A stretch of DNA of 64,000 bases from positions 1-64,000 of the forward strand of contig JACVRA010000024.1 of assembly GCA_019828545.1 (NCBI GenBank). Reading direction: 5' to 3'. Both the position numbers and the translations under genes were made by a program. Shown in pieces: positions 43,851 to 55,910 of this stretch. Position 1 is the first letter of the stretch; each line of letters starts with the position of its first letter. Under the pieces are notes generated by a model, which saw only the letters and a program-made list of their open reading frames with translations, searched no databases and was not told the origin of the DNA. Origin of the DNA: Paracamarosporium sp. OC-R06-R3. Taxonomy: Eukaryota; Ascomycota; Dothideomycetes; Pleosporales; Didymosphaeriaceae.

Positions 43851-46800
43851 CTATCTCCAGCCTCCAGCCCCACCCACTCTCCTTCCCATGCTTCCCCTTA
43901 AACATCCGGAGTGCACCACGCTATTATCCGGATACACTCTGATTGCGCTCCCGCCGAATCGTTTGTGACATACTGCACAATGTCTCTCCTCGTTGATCAC
44001 GACCCTGCGGTTCAGCCCGCCCGGTACATGCCTCCCTTGCGCATCCACTTTGCCTTCGCCAAGCAGCACTGCGGCTTCCAACTCGACTTTCTCGACGCCG
44101 CGTAGCCGCGCCACAATGCGCTCTTCATTTAAGAGCGAGTTAGCGTTACGAATGCGACCTTGGAAATACGACTCCAGTTCTTTGACGGGAAGAGATGGTG
44201 GGACGAGATCGAGTGTTGTGTTGGCAGGGAGCCGGGCGCCGTGACGGCTGAGGAGATCAAGAGCGGGTGGCCAATTGGGCATGTGAGGATGTGGTGGGGT
44301 TAGATAAAGGGAGAGAAGGACATGGTAGATGGATGGTTCGTCCTCGTCGTACGTGGTTGTGGCTAGTACGGTCGAGGAGGGCTGGAAGGAGGATCTGGTG
44401 GGTGAGGCAGGTTGGACGGTTGCAAGATATGTTTGGTTGCAATATCTAGAGCTGTTAGCGTACAAAAAAGACGCCTGTGTTCAAGGGTCACCCACTCCTC
44501 AGCTTTCTGGTAGTCTTTCATATCAAAGACATAAATCTGCAAGGCCTGTTTGTGATTGCCCATCTTACTGAGCACTACTGCCCGCGCCTCGTAGTAATCT
44601 GCATCGTCCGGTGGTAATTGCCTGAATACACGCATAGTGTTGTAGTTCGTGCTAGTCTTCAGGAACATCTGTAGACGGTCTCTCCATCTAGTTTTCTCTT
44701 CGTCATCCGCAAACTCATGAGCTCTGAGCCTTTCCAAGAACAAGTCAACCAGCTTCTGATGGAATTCGGGTGTCAAATCATTGAGTTCCTCAATGATGTG
44801 TTCGAGATACTTCACAGCAAGTTTGGCGTCAATCTTTTCAAGGAATTCGACCACCTTGTGACGAGGTAGTGTTTCCGCGTTTTCAGTATCCGCAAGGAAT
44901 ATTTCCATGCCAAGATTGGGATCCGTCCGCAACGGCCATTCTGCAAACTCGAGGATGAGATCTATCATCTCTGGTGGTAACTGTTGTAAATACCCGACAG
45001 TTCGCTGAGGCCCTTGGAGCGCCGATGAGACTTCTTCTTCTGCCTCATTCTTCCCAAACTTCTCTAGGAGCTCTAGTGCTTGACGGTGCAATTTCTTGCC
45101 ATGCAGAAAGTCGATCAAGTCGGCATATCGACCAGTCTCGTAGAGTTTCTCTTGAACGACGTCCGGCTCGCAGAAGTTTGGAAGACGGAACAGCGGCCCG
45201 GCCAGACCTGGGCTTGCCAGCATGTACGCCCGGAAGAGAGTGGTATCAACTAGCTGGGCTACTTTCAGAAGCTCAGCAGCCCAATCGAGGTGCGCAAGCG
45301 GCGCAGACGTTTGTATGAAACAGTGGAACGGGGGCTTGAACTCTTCCGCTTGGCTTTCGCTTTGTTGAGGTAGTGGCTCTTTCAAAACCCCGTCAATGTC
45401 GATGTAGCGCTTAATCTGTACGCGACACTGCGCCAGGAACGATTGCAACGCGTGCACCGCGAGCTTCAAATCTTTGCCTTCGAGGGTCTGATCCGGTAGG
45501 ATGGTTTCCGAAGTTTTTCCTTTGATGCTAACAGCATCGATAGCGTCTTCCTTAGAGTCTTTGAGCGAGGACCTAATAGACGCGCTATCAGAGTCCACCT
45601 TCTTGTGGCCTACCAACCTGCCCATCATCGAACGCCCGATGGTGTTACCCGGCGCAGCAGGCGCTTCCTTATTTTCAACGGAAGCTTTGTCTCCGTTCGT
45701 CTCCTCTTCATCGGCAGTGCTTTCATCGTCCTTTACGCTCTCCACTGACGAGTAATTGCCCGCAATAGACTTGGGATATAGCGCAATGACACGTTCCGGG
45801 GGAGCTTTTGCATCCGTGAAAAGATCCATGGCCTCGCGAAATTTGCGTAGCTCGAACAAGGTCTGTGCCTTGAGCATCATAATTTCCCTGATTCTCCCTT
45901 CCTTGTCGTGAAGAAGGGTATCTTCCAGCATATTCAGCAGACTAAGAGCTTCATCGAAACGGGCATTTACAACAAGTTCATCAATCTGCGATTCGTAGTT
46001 CTGCGCACCCATTCTCCAGATGCACCGATCACTCCCCACAAGGAAACCTTTACCGGCGTGTGCTAGACTGATGTTGGGCTGCGGGACGTGAAGGAAGTTG
46101 GCGTTCGGTAGGGCGATGGTCTGCAGGAGATTGAGCGTATCCGGGTTTCTGACTTCGAGTCCTCCTTTGGCCGGTGGCTGTAGCGACAGCATGTACGGGT
46201 ACGAGTATGCGAGGCTCTCTGGTGCCGATGGCCATGGCACTTGTCGCCTGTCGAGGGCGCTACCATCGGTGTCAATGAACAAGCTATTCACGTCCTTGGC
46301 CAGTAGCATCTCGCCCTCTTGCAATCGTGTTGCCAGCGGCTTTGGCACCCAGCTTCCCATTCCCATGTACCCCATGCCCGACGAAGAGACAGCGCCGAAT
46401 CTGGTGCCGCCCTGACCACCGGCCTCGCCCAGCGGACCCGGCTTGACAATGTCCTGAACTTGGTGGCTCTCGACGTTGACCATGACGAACCCAGGATCCA
46501 TGCCAGCAACAATGTTGGTGCCTGTGGCCCACGTCAGGCTCTTGACCGAAGCGACGAGGGTGATGTCGGCCGCGTCGCCGCTTAGCTCCATGTCCTGCCA
46601 CGTCCACAGTATGATCTTGCGCTTGACAGCGACGGCCAGCCTGCTCACGATGGTCGGGATGCCCGTGTCAGGGTCCTTGACGATGTTGCTCGTCACGGCG
46701 AAGGTTGTAGCGCCCCTGGTCCGCTCCAGCTTCTCCTGCAACGCATACGTCTGCAGATCGTAGACCGAGACATGGTTGTCTGACAGCGACAGGAGGATGT

Positions 46801-47136
46801 TTGCCTCCTTGATGATGGCGAGCTGCTGCACCGGCCTTCGCGAAAACTTTTCCTCTTCGCGCAGAAGATCCACGGGCTTGGTCCTGGGCGCGTGCGGCTC
46901 GGGGTGGTCGCTGCCGTTCTGCGTGGGCTGCTCGTCTTCTTCGGTGGTCTCGTTGACGCGGTAGATGCGGAGCGAGCCCGTGTTCAGGCCCACGAGGACT
47001 CGGTTGCCTGCGCGCCGTCAGTCAGTCAGTCTGCCACCAAGGGTGGCTGCATACCGTAGGCGAGGATGGATTCGATCTTGGACTTGTCGCGCGGCTTCAG
47101 CTCGATGATGGGCCGGGCTGTGAAGGCGGACAGCAT
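43851..47136 (-). CDS. VPS39: HOPS subunit Vam6/Vps39
   Basis: Encodes a 1062-aa subunit of the HOPS tethering complex for vacuole/late endosome fusion. Exons (minus): 47136-47055, 47007-44496, 44445-43851; introns 47 and 50 nt. The start MLSAFTARPIIEL and RDKSKIESILAYG-NRVLVGLNTGSLRIYRV form the first blade of a citron-homology (CNH) beta propeller covering roughly the first 300 residues. A clathrin-type helical solenoid follows, including YETGRYADLIDFLHGKKLHR and EFAEWPLRTDPNLGMEIF. The last part, NWPPALDLLSRHGARLP and VKELESYFQGRIRNANS, matches the Vps39 C-terminal domain. It ends in a RING-like CAVCHKRFGGSAIRVYPDNS...HSGC motif. A Ypt7-facing role is inferred from family knowledge. Confidence 0.94.
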
Positions 47137-47949
47137 GGTGAGGGCGACAGGGCGAGGGCATTCATTACGCTGTGCCCATGTTGCTGTGTCGGTGCCGTCG
47201 TGAGCTCCATGAGCGCTGCACATGCGCCGCGGCCCGTCGTCATTGCTGGCCCACGCCTGGTCCGTGCACCCGTGGTCCCGGCACACCAGTGAATTGCAAG
47301 CAGCACGGCAGTGAAGGGTACTCCTTGTGCATGGGCTCACCGTCGTAGCAAAAGAACGCGAACATGCACTGCTCCCACAGGCTCGTGGTGGTGAAAGAAA
47401 CTTTTTGGGATATCGCTCCAAGTGAGAAACTACTGTACAGGAGGGCAAGACTTCTCCGATGCAGCTGGGCAAAGCAATTGCACGTGGTTGAAGGAAAAGG
47501 TTGCTGAAGAAGGGCAGCCGCCCCAGCCTTGAACGCCATGACTCCGTGCTGCTCCATGCACAAACGAGAATAAAAACCAGATCAAGAGGCCTTGGGGCAT
47601 CATAGGACCACGAACCAAATCTGCTCCGCCTAGAAAAGAGAGTACGAATCAAAAGGAAAGAAAATCAAAATGGATCTGAAAGAAAAGAATTCGAGCCGCT
47701 TGCAAACGCCCCAAATCCATCGCACCGCCGTACCCAACACATGTCCGGCGTATATCTCACTTACACACCGATGGCCGCCCGGCTAACGAGTCTCGGTGAC
47801 AGGTAATAGCACATGTTGTCATTCTGTATACCCCTTGCTTGAAGTGGTCGTCGAGGTCGCGGTCGTAGTCAGAAATCGTTGCGTTGGGCAAGCGAACAAT
47901 GTATGCTTGATGTGTTTGCCGGTAACCGCGAAGGTAGACAGTGGTCATC
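47137..47949. promoter_or_regulatory. VPS39 upstream region
   Basis: About 810 bp between the VPS39 start and the stop of the next minus-strand gene. Minus-strand frames continue through it because of base composition but show no domain. No repeats recognised. Confidence 0.45.
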
Positions 47950-49058
47950 TTAGCGTGACTCATCGATCGCATCGAGGATGTCCATGTTCAGGAGACTTGG
48001 AATATCATCCTCCTCGATCTCGTCGACAGGGAGGTAAACATCCTCCATGGTGGGGATGCACTGGACTTGGTCAAGTGCGTGCTGCTCGATCACCTAGAGA
48101 GAGAACTGTCAGATGCTAAACGGGCCAAAGGATGTTAGTGATACTGACCTGGAGCTGGCCCCAGGGAATAGTCGGTGCACCTGGCTCACGAGGGAGTGGT
48201 AGGAAGCGACCGCAAGCTGTCTTAGCCCTGTCATCGCCTTCCCACTTCATCTCCGGAACAGATGGCCAAGGAGCGATCTCATCCTTGCCGTTCATCCAAT
48301 CGACACACCAGATAGTCTTCATACCAAGTACACGCGAGGTATTACCAGTCATGGCTAAGTTGGCGCTGGGAATAATCCTGCCTTATACACTGTTAAAAAG
48401 TTGCACATACTCAAATTCCGTCAAATATAAACTTACTGATGGATCCATCCCTCCTAGCGTCGAATTGAGGTGCCTGGAGAGCGCGCTCGATCTTCTTTTG
48501 CTCCAGAGACCGGGTCAGTGCAGCCTGCTTAGATGCGAGCATGCCCTCCTTGTGGGCGGTATAATCCTGCAATTTCCACTTTGCGACATCGCTGTTCTTG
48601 AAGAGCCGACGCATAGCGTTGCGGACGATGACAAACTCCTGATGGTGCTGGGCATCGGGGGATATCCAAGTCCGCGATCCGCGGAAACCATTGCCGGAAA
48701 AAGGAGTTGTAGCAGGGCCGTGTCCATAACCAAAGCCATTGCGAGGTCTCAGAGCACGCAAGTCCCGAGGAGCTGATGGACTGGACTGTTCAAGGCCGGA
48801 GCTGGTATGGGGGACGGAGTGGCCTCCGGCTTTCCAAAAGCGGGAGCCTGTGATCGCAGAAAGATCGCCGCCCTCAGCTGGAGAGCTAATGGGAGAAGTC
48901 GCACTTGCGGAATTGTCAGATGGGCGTACATCAGCAGGGCTGTCGCCCTGGAGCGTTTGGCTGCCCTCTGAAGAAGAAGACGACGACGACGGGCTCTCTT
49001 GCAACTTCACACCACGGCCAGAATACTCCCCACCCAAGTTGTGGTCCTGGGAGGCCAT
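47950..49058 (-). CDS. uncharacterised conserved-looking fungal protein
   Basis: Encodes a 323-aa protein of unknown function. Exons (minus): 49058-48437, 48354-48149, 48093-47950; introns 82 and 55 nt, all in phase. The first third is disordered and serine-rich (a run of seven Ser). The middle has a helical basic segment (EFVIVRNAMRRLFKNSDVAK, then YTAHKEGMLASKQAALTRSL). A compact segment follows with many aromatic and proline residues (GMKTIWCVDWMNGKDEIAPW, then CGRFLPLPREPGAPTIPWGQ). The end is acidic with short helices (VDEIEEDDIPSLLNMDILDA). No signal peptide, membrane helix or catalytic motif. Non-random composition and clean splice joins support a real gene; I cannot name the family. 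Confidence 0.75.
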
Positions 49059-49402
49059 TCAAGGACGGTACGAAATCGCCGTACACTTAGATGAGAGCAA
49101 GACAGCGGGAGGTGTTGCTCGGTCGGGATAAGGTAAGGGGAAGCAGAGTATGCTAGTGGAGCTCTTGAGGTATTTGGAGGGTATCGAAGTCAGCGGTATG
49201 TAGGTGAAAGGTCGTAGATCTTATGCTTCTGGAGACAGTTGTCAGTAAAACTAAACCCTGGACTGACAAGAAAGATTATTCGACAAAGCCTCTGCAACGG
49301 AGAATTGAAGCTGTATGTTACCCCGCAGTAGTGAGTTAGTAGGAAAAACTATATGCATATGCTTATATTCCAAGTGATCAACGATCAAAAAAGCAGTGGC
49401 CA

Positions 49403-49733
49403 ATGAAAGTGGCACGCGTGACCGCCCCGGCGAGGTCTGAGGGACAGACAAACGCTCCCCGAGCGCTGTACTACATCAAAGATGATGTAGGTCAAGCCTT
49501 GAAAGCGCTTCCAAGATTTACAACCGAGGATGTCATTGAGGAATTCGTTTGCCAAACGTTTGCTGCGAGGCGGATCTTGGATCTTGCGGGGGAGGCGGGA
49601 AAAGGGCGAGTGTATAAGCTTAATGTACGTACCGAGACCGCCTTGTTATCTAGCCAGGCTATGTATCCGCACTGAGGAGTTTCGAGAGTGGCAACGTGAC
49701 GGAAGAAGCGAAACCTACGAGAGGTTAATATAG
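49403..49733 (+). CDS. possible small two-exon gene, unknown
   Basis: A 74-codon frame from ATG 49403 ends at a perfect GTACGT donor (49625). It can join in phase at 49677 to EFREWQRDGRSETYERLI, giving a 92-aa protein. The composition is protein-like (DVIEEFVCQTFAARRILDLA). Against it, the acceptor is GAG rather than YAG and no family is recognised. It may instead be chance, or part of a longer transcript continuing past 49738. Treat as tentative. Confidence 0.28.
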
Positions 49734-51000
49734 TAGCTTGAGAAGCTTGCCTAGCGAGGTAAGGGCAACAATGAGAGAATACAGTGAGATGCTACCGAGT
49801 TTCTTTGCGGAGGCGTATAGCAAGGGTCACTGGGAGGAAGTAAGAGACTTACTGATCTATCAGGCGGCAACTTGCAGTGGCCACGCGGTCTTCTCCAGTG
49901 ACGCTATCTGTAGACTACAGCAGCCAGCGACAGCGGCCTTTTGTCTATATTCAAAACGAGGCGACGGGCAAAAGATGAAGACACAGGCGAACAGAAACCA
50001 CAAGCGCAAGCTGTTCGGTCGGCGAAGAAGCGGCGGGTTTACGGCGAGTGGTTGTGATCGGTCGCGTTGAGTTGAATTTGAGGGGGGCGTGGAGTGAGTG
50101 CAAGAGGCGGGTGAGCTTATTAACGCTGGACTGCGGCTCGAGGTGAAAGGCTACAAGTTGGGGGTTCCCGAAATTGAGGCCCGGTGAAGCCATGACGACC
50201 TTGGGCACGACCACCCACGGTCACTACTAGCAAACAAAATGCACGGAAGCCCGAGTTGAATTTCGGTCCTATCCACGCAACCAGTGGCTCGATATCTGAT
50301 TCCTATTGGCGTTCATGCATGGCGAAGCTGGAGGGCGCAAGCCTGCAGCAGTGCGAGTAGACACGCGCATTCACACCAAAACAGCGGGCGAGGATTTCAG
50401 GTCGAGGGCAACTCCCATATGCCATTGCTAGGTTCCCCGACGGCGACATTCTCCAGGGAAGCAGGCCAACACTCGTGGTAACAGAAATGGATAGCAATAC
50501 GGTGGATGACTACCTTTTAAACTCGCGGCCCAAGGGTCGAACAGGCTTTGGGAGAGGCAAAGGAAGGAATGAAGGAAGGAAGGCAACGAGATAGATCCGG
50601 AATCACACCCACCGCATCGTAATGTGTTTTATGAGCTGGGCATGAAAGCGGTGATGAGGGAGAGTGGAGGACAGGATGCAGAGGACACATAGGAAGTGGA
50701 CCAAATGAAAGCGTACGTAGAAGTCACGGCAGAGAAAGCGTGCAAAGCATATTTTGTCTAGCATGGCTGTACATATTTCCAAAGACAAGAATAGCACACG
50801 AGCAGAATGGAGTGGAAGAAGGACGTCTGAAGTAGGTTGTTTTGAAGTCGAGGTTGGCCGGCGCTTGATTGGCCCACGGCTGCCCGGTTGGCGCGGGGCC
50901 CAGGCTGGGCGCTACGACGGCGGGCAGGCGAGGTCGTCGTGACGAGCGGCGCGAAAGTGGGCCGGGCGCGCTCCGTCAAACACGGCGCCGGCGAGGGAGG

Positions 51001-51072
51001 CGTGGAGGCGTGGAGGCGTGGAGGCGTGGAGGCGTGGAGGCGTGGAGGCGTGGAGGCGTGGAGGCGTGGAGG
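51001..51072. repeat. 8-bp minisatellite, nine units
   Basis: CGTGGAGG repeats perfectly nine times in tandem (72 bp). It lies about 850 bp upstream of PRM1 in a GC-rich region. Because 8 is not divisible by 3, it reads through all three frames and creates false repetitive peptides on both strands. Confidence 0.92.
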
Positions 51073-51923
51073 CAGCGTTCTGTGGTGGGCGGCGATATCG
51101 TGGAGTATACTGAGGAGTATACTGAGGTGCGGCGTGGGCGATGACGTCGGCGCGGAGAAACAGGGAAGGCGCGACTGGCCTCGGCGCTGGCCGTACAAAA
51201 GCACGCCCGCCCGCCGTGTCTGGGGCCTTTGAGCCGCCTCTGCCTGCGACCGTCCGACCCCAGAGGCGCGTTCCCTTGCGCTCGCCGACAACCCACCCTG
51301 CCGCGCCTGGCACGTCACGAGGCAGCCAGTGGGCGCAAGCCGTCAACAAAGGGCGCCCGCCAGAAATAACAGTCGCCTCACACGTCGTCTCCACGCCCAA
51401 ATGACTGGTCGCTAGGCCCCTGTTCCGCTCCGTGGGCGCCTACTTGGGCCCTCGCCTAACCCCCCGGCTCGCCCCATCCACAGCAGAGCCGCAACGACAC
51501 TGGATGCGCTGCTGATCGTCGTCGTCCGTCTGCGGTGCCATTGGCGCTTGCACCCGGCCTGTGCTCCGTCCTGCGCTTCCTCGCGGTACGTACTACGCTT
51601 TCGTTTCAGGTCGTGTGCTTGGTGAATGCCCTCTTTGAACTATTATCCCCCCACCTCTCTTCCATTCTGTGTCCTTCACTTTCGCCTTCACCACTTTTCT
51701 TTGTTGCATTGTGCGGAGCGTTTGGGTCTATTGTTGTCCTATTGTTCTCTATTGTCCTTGACTCACGTAATAATCTTTCTCAACACCCGTCTCTGGTAGA
51801 CATCTTTGTACACTCTTCGTACACTCCTCAACGCCTTCAAAAAACAACCTGCCTGGTGCTGGCTGCCTGTAACCCATCTAATACCCCGCCCAGACGTCGC
51901 GTCCGCAGCACTCCACATTCGCT

Positions 51924-54182
51924 ATGGCTTCCACGGCGAACCAACAGCAAAACTTCCCGGCTGTACCTCCACATCTGTCCGCTGGCGATTATGAGATGCG
52001 AGACAGCTACCCAACACAAGAAACACCACAACCTCCGCTAAACCAAACACCATACCTCAAACCATACCTCGGCCTTCGAGCTAGGCTCTCCCAGATATGG
52101 ATCAACCGCTGGACCATCCTCCTACTCCTCGTCCTCATCCGCCTTCTCTTCGCCATCGCGAGCACCGACTCAAGCCTTGCCTCGGCCCGTAGAGAGGCAC
52201 TCAGCGCATGCAATCAAGTCGAAAGCATGGGGAGCTCCATGGCTTCTATGCCCCACTTCATGGCCGATGGCGTCAATGAAATGACCTCGGCTGGCGTCGA
52301 AAAAGCAGTCAACGGTCTGATGAAGATGCTGGAACTCAGCGTCACCGGGGTGGAAGAGATTGTCATCTTCGTCATCCACATGATGACAAGCACCTATCTC
52401 TGCCTCATCACTCTTGCCGTCAGTGGCAGTCTTCATGCTGCAGTCGAGATCGGAGAAGCAATTTCCAAAAACCTGAATGAGACCATTGAAGATGTTACCA
52501 ACGGTATCGGTGATGCCACCAAAAAAGTCACCGACGGCATCAACAGTCTCATCGACAAAATCAACTTCCCATTCGGGCCCGACTTTGATAAGCCGTCCAT
52601 CAACCTCGATGATCAGATCAACAAGCTCAAGTCAATTGAAGCGCCTCCCGAGATGCAAGAAGGCCTCCAGAAGCTTAATCAGTCTATTCCGACTTTCGAA
52701 GACGTGCAGAACTTCACCGACAATATTATCCGACTTCCATTCGAAGAGGTTAAGAAGTTGATCCAAGGCATGAATAACTTTACCTTTGACCGAGATCTTC
52801 TCCCTGTGCCGCAGAAAGAGCAACTCAACTTTTGCTCCGAGGGCAACTCCATCAACACCTTCTTCGATGACCTGCTCGTCATGGCTTACTCGGCCAAGAA
52901 GATCGCACTCGGTGTCCTCATTGCCCTGGCGATACTTGCTATCGTCCCAATGGCTTACATGGAAATCCGCCGACATCGCCGTATGGAGGAGCGCGCTCAG
53001 CTTTTCCACAACGCGTCCTACGAGCCAATGGATGTTGTCTACCTTGCCTCTCGACCTACTTCCTCTACCATTGGCCTGTGGTTTGGCCGCCGTTTCGGCT
53101 CTACCCGTCGTCAAGCTGTCGCGCGATGGGCATGGGCTTACGCAACTTCTGTTCCGATGCTGTTCCTACTATCGCTAGCCATTGCAGGCTTCTTTTCCTG
53201 CTTTTGTCAATATCTGCTGGTGAGGGGCATGCAACAGAAAGTACCGGAACTCACAGACCAGGTTGCCGGATTTGCCGAGAAAGTCGTCAATTCATTGAAC
53301 AACGCCTCCATGTCATGGGCTGGCGGTGTCAATGGTGCCGTTGACAAGCTTGATTCCACAATCAACGATGACATTCTCGGTTGGGTGAATACAACCACAA
53401 CTGCAATCAATGGCACTCTCAATGGCTTTGTCGACAAGATGTCTGGTGTCCTCAACGATACTTTTGGTGGTACCGTGCTTTACGATCCGATCAAAGAAGT
53501 GCTCAATTGTCTTATCGGTCTCAAGATCGCCGGAGTCCAGAACGGCCTTACTTGGGTACAAGATCATGCCCATGTCAATTTCCCTGGGGTGAGAAACGAT
53601 ACATTGTCCCTTGGAGCGCTTGCCAAGGTGAGCGACTCGAGCTCTGCTGCCGAGCTTCTTGCCAATCCCAACGGCAAAGCAAAGGACGAAGTTACCGAAG
53701 CTGTCAACTACGTCGTCGAGAAGCTTCTCAGCGGCATCCGAACCGAGGCCCTCATCTCAACTGCCCTTCTTCTCATTTGGCTTGTCATCGCGATTGGTGG
53801 ATTCATCTATGCTGCTACTCACATGGCGCGTCGCGATACTCCATCGGGCGCAGCTTATGTCATTGATCCTGCTACCGTCGATGCACCCCAGAACCGTGAT
53901 TACCCCTCGGATGCGGCGCCACCGTATGAGTACCCAATCAACAAGGCCGCACCCTACACTCTGCAGCCCCGGCCATTCCAAGTCTTCGGGCCGAACGATA
54001 TTAGTCCCGAATCTGAGAAGGTTGGCCAAGTGGAAACTCACACTGTCAACGATTCCGCCCGCCCCGGCCATCTGCGCACGAGTAGCCATGGTCAATTCGC
54101 CGACCCCTCTCCTCTCGACGAGAAGCAGAATCCATTCGCTGATTACCAACGACGTGAGAAGGATCCGTTCGCCGGTCATTGA
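51924..54182 (+). CDS. PRM1: plasma membrane fusion protein Prm1
   Basis: Single-exon gene for a 752-aa multipass protein that promotes plasma membrane merger during cell fusion (mating and, in filamentous fungi, hyphal or germling fusion). Five membrane segments are visible: WTILLLLVLIRLLFAIA (near 62), IVIFVIHMMTSTYLCLITLA, IALGVLIALAILAIVPMAYM, VPMLFLLSLAIAGFFSCFCQ and LISTALLLIWLVIAIGGFIY. Two large extracellular loops carry many N-x-S/T sites and amphipathic repeats (for example TNGIGDATKKVTDGINSL). The C-terminal tail is cytosolic, proline-rich and disordered. Length and topology match fungal Prm1. The start ATG lies just after a CT-rich leader, and its first 20 residues include PHLSAGDYEMRDSYP, common in Prm1. 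Confidence 0.94.
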   Translation: MASTANQQQNFPAVPPHLSAGDYEMRDSYPTQETPQPPLNQTPYLKPYLGLRARLSQIWINRWTILLLLVLIRLLFAIASTDSSLASARREALSACNQVESMGSSMASMPHFMADGVNEMTSAGVEKAVNGLMKMLELSVTGVEEIVIFVIHMMTSTYLCLITLAVSGSLHAAVEIGEAISKNLNETIEDVTNGIGDATKKVTDGINSLIDKINFPFGPDFDKPSINLDDQINKLKSIEAPPEMQEGLQKLNQSIPTFEDVQNFTDNIIRLPFEEVKKLIQGMNNFTFDRDLLPVPQKEQLNFCSEGNSINTFFDDLLVMAYSAKKIALGVLIALAILAIVPMAYMEIRRHRRMEERAQLFHNASYEPMDVVYLASRPTSSTIGLWFGRRFGSTRRQAVARWAWAYATSVPMLFLLSLAIAGFFSCFCQYLLVRGMQQKVPELTDQVAGFAEKVVNSLNNASMSWAGGVNGAVDKLDSTINDDILGWVNTTTTAINGTLNGFVDKMSGVLNDTFGGTVLYDPIKEVLNCLIGLKIAGVQNGLTWVQDHAHVNFPGVRNDTLSLGALAKVSDSSSAAELLANPNGKAKDEVTEAVNYVVEKLLSGIRTEALISTALLLIWLVIAIGGFIYAATHMARRDTPSGAAYVIDPATVDAPQNRDYPSDAAPPYEYPINKAAPYTLQPRPFQVFGPNDISPESEKVGQVETHTVNDSARPGHLRTSSHGQFADPSPLDEKQNPFADYQRREKDPFAGH

Positions 54183-55910
54183 TCCTATTGTCGATAATCC
54201 ACGCTCTTCTCTGACCTTTACGCTTGCGTTCTGAGTCTAAGAAGTAGTTTGGGATGCTACATCGACCTGTGACGAGCTGTAATCGCTCAGGTTACGTACC
54301 TTGGACCTTGAGGTCTTTTCTCTGATGATGCTTTGCTCTCGAGAATATATCTACCAGGTTGACGGAGCTTGCTCCTCTCTGGCAGACGAATCCAAACTGG
54401 TGTCTTTTAATACATACTTTTCAATTCCTTGACCCCTGAGCATCGTGTTGAGTGCTTGCACTCCGCGAGCAAGGGTGTCGTTAATGTATTTCTTTGGTTT
54501 AGATGTTGCTGCGTCGTGCTCTATTCTTGTGTTAGCGTTGGATTGATATCCCCTCATTGCATATTTTGGGGCGTTTTTGGCACTTTTTATATGTCAAGTC
54601 ATGATTTCTCTTATTTCGCAAGAGACTACAAAGTCCAATTTTCTTCAAACTATGATCTACAATGAGGTTTGTGCATATCTCCTTTGGCTTGTCTGTCCCC
54701 GAGGCCCTTTCCCTCCCGCCCTCTCCCGCACCACCAAACCCCCCGATTTCCCTTCTACAGTCCGCACGCGCGTTCCCCGCCTCCCCGTGGCTTGCCCGGT
54801 TGGCCGCGAGCCCTGTGCGTGATTTGTAGTCAAGGATGCAATCTGGCGTGCTGGTTTGCTGTGATGCGGCAATGGCCGGACATATTGGGTATAATCGCTC
54901 TATTTCGCCTCGTCCTTCCGCAATCCTCTGTTATCTCACCGGCCCGGTTTGGATGCATCTTCGGACCCGCCGGGGCTGTCGCTGGGGGAGGGTTTTGCGA
55001 TGCAGGATGGAGTGCTGATTGGTAACGAGCGTTGGTATATTTCCCTCCTCACTTTTCTCCTCTTTTTCCTTGTGCGCAGGACGGAAAGAGATGAGCATGT
55101 GTAGTTGAGCTGGAAGTCGACAGATGTGCGCTTGAGTTGGTTTTTGGTTGAAGTGATCCTCGTCCTCTGGATGAAGGGTTGGTTGGCATATTTGCTTGCG
55201 CTTTTCGCCGCCTGTGTTGATTCTGTGCTTTTGCCGGAACTGTTTGTGGTGATGAGAGATGGGGATGCGGTGGGGGTGGAATAGTAGGTGGTAGTGGCTG
55301 GTTACGTGGGGCGTGTGATGGCTGACCTGAGTCGCTCTTTTGGAGGGGTCCTTTTTTTTTTTGGGAGGGAAGATGGCTTTCCGAACAGGATGTGTGAATG
55401 TATGTAAACTGGAGGCTATCGACGACAAATTGAATATGTCCTTCCCATACTCGTGCCTCAGCAATCGGTGGTTCGTACACACATGAGTGGAAACCCAGAG
55501 TATAATTTAACAGGGTTTGAGGTTATTCGCACTTTCGCATTCCAACAAAAAGCAGGTTTGTTTAGAAGCACCACTCTATACCATTGCAAGCTAGGGCCGA
55601 GCTATGTATTATTCAATGTAACCGATTTAGAGGCTTGCGCGAGGGGTATGCATGCTTGGTGCCGGATCCGCGTGCCTTGCCTACCTTGCATGCGGAGCTT
55701 CCCCGCACTACGAGGGCATGCGGGACGGCGCAGCTATATAACCCCACAGAATGACTTGGAGAACTACTTTAACGACCCCGTTGTCCTCGGAGAATCCTCA
55801 CGCCACCCTTTGTTCGAACTACTTGAGACTTCATTGCGGCTGCAACATTCCAACCTCTGCCAAACAGAGACCCTTGCTCTTCTCCACCTCGGTCCGTTGT
55901 GGAACTCAAC
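54183..55910. other. intergenic region
   Basis: About 1.7 kb with no supported gene. Minus-strand frames at 54931-55482 encode His/Pro/Gln-rich low-complexity peptides and are taken as chance. A 12-base T run lies near 55352. A TATA-like CTATATAAC at about 55733-55741 lies about 170 bp before the next gene's start codon. Confidence 0.45.

Larger units (their letters stand above)
49059..51923. other. long divergent intergenic region
   Basis: About 2.9 kb between the uncharacterised minus-strand gene and PRM1. It holds one weak small gene candidate (49403-49733), an 8-bp minisatellite (51001-51072), a GC-rich stretch (50850-51500) and a CT-rich PRM1 leader (about 51600-51900). Overlapping frames on both strands across the GC-rich part are compositional. 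Confidence 0.45.

Noticed and set aside
50869..51318. Repetitive peptides encoded through the 8-bp minisatellite
   Set aside because: All frames on both strands are open because the unit has no stop; this is a property of the repeat, not coding evidence.
54931..55482. His/Pro-rich minus-strand frames
   Set aside because: Low-complexity composition, no start context or domain, adjacent to homopolymer tracts.
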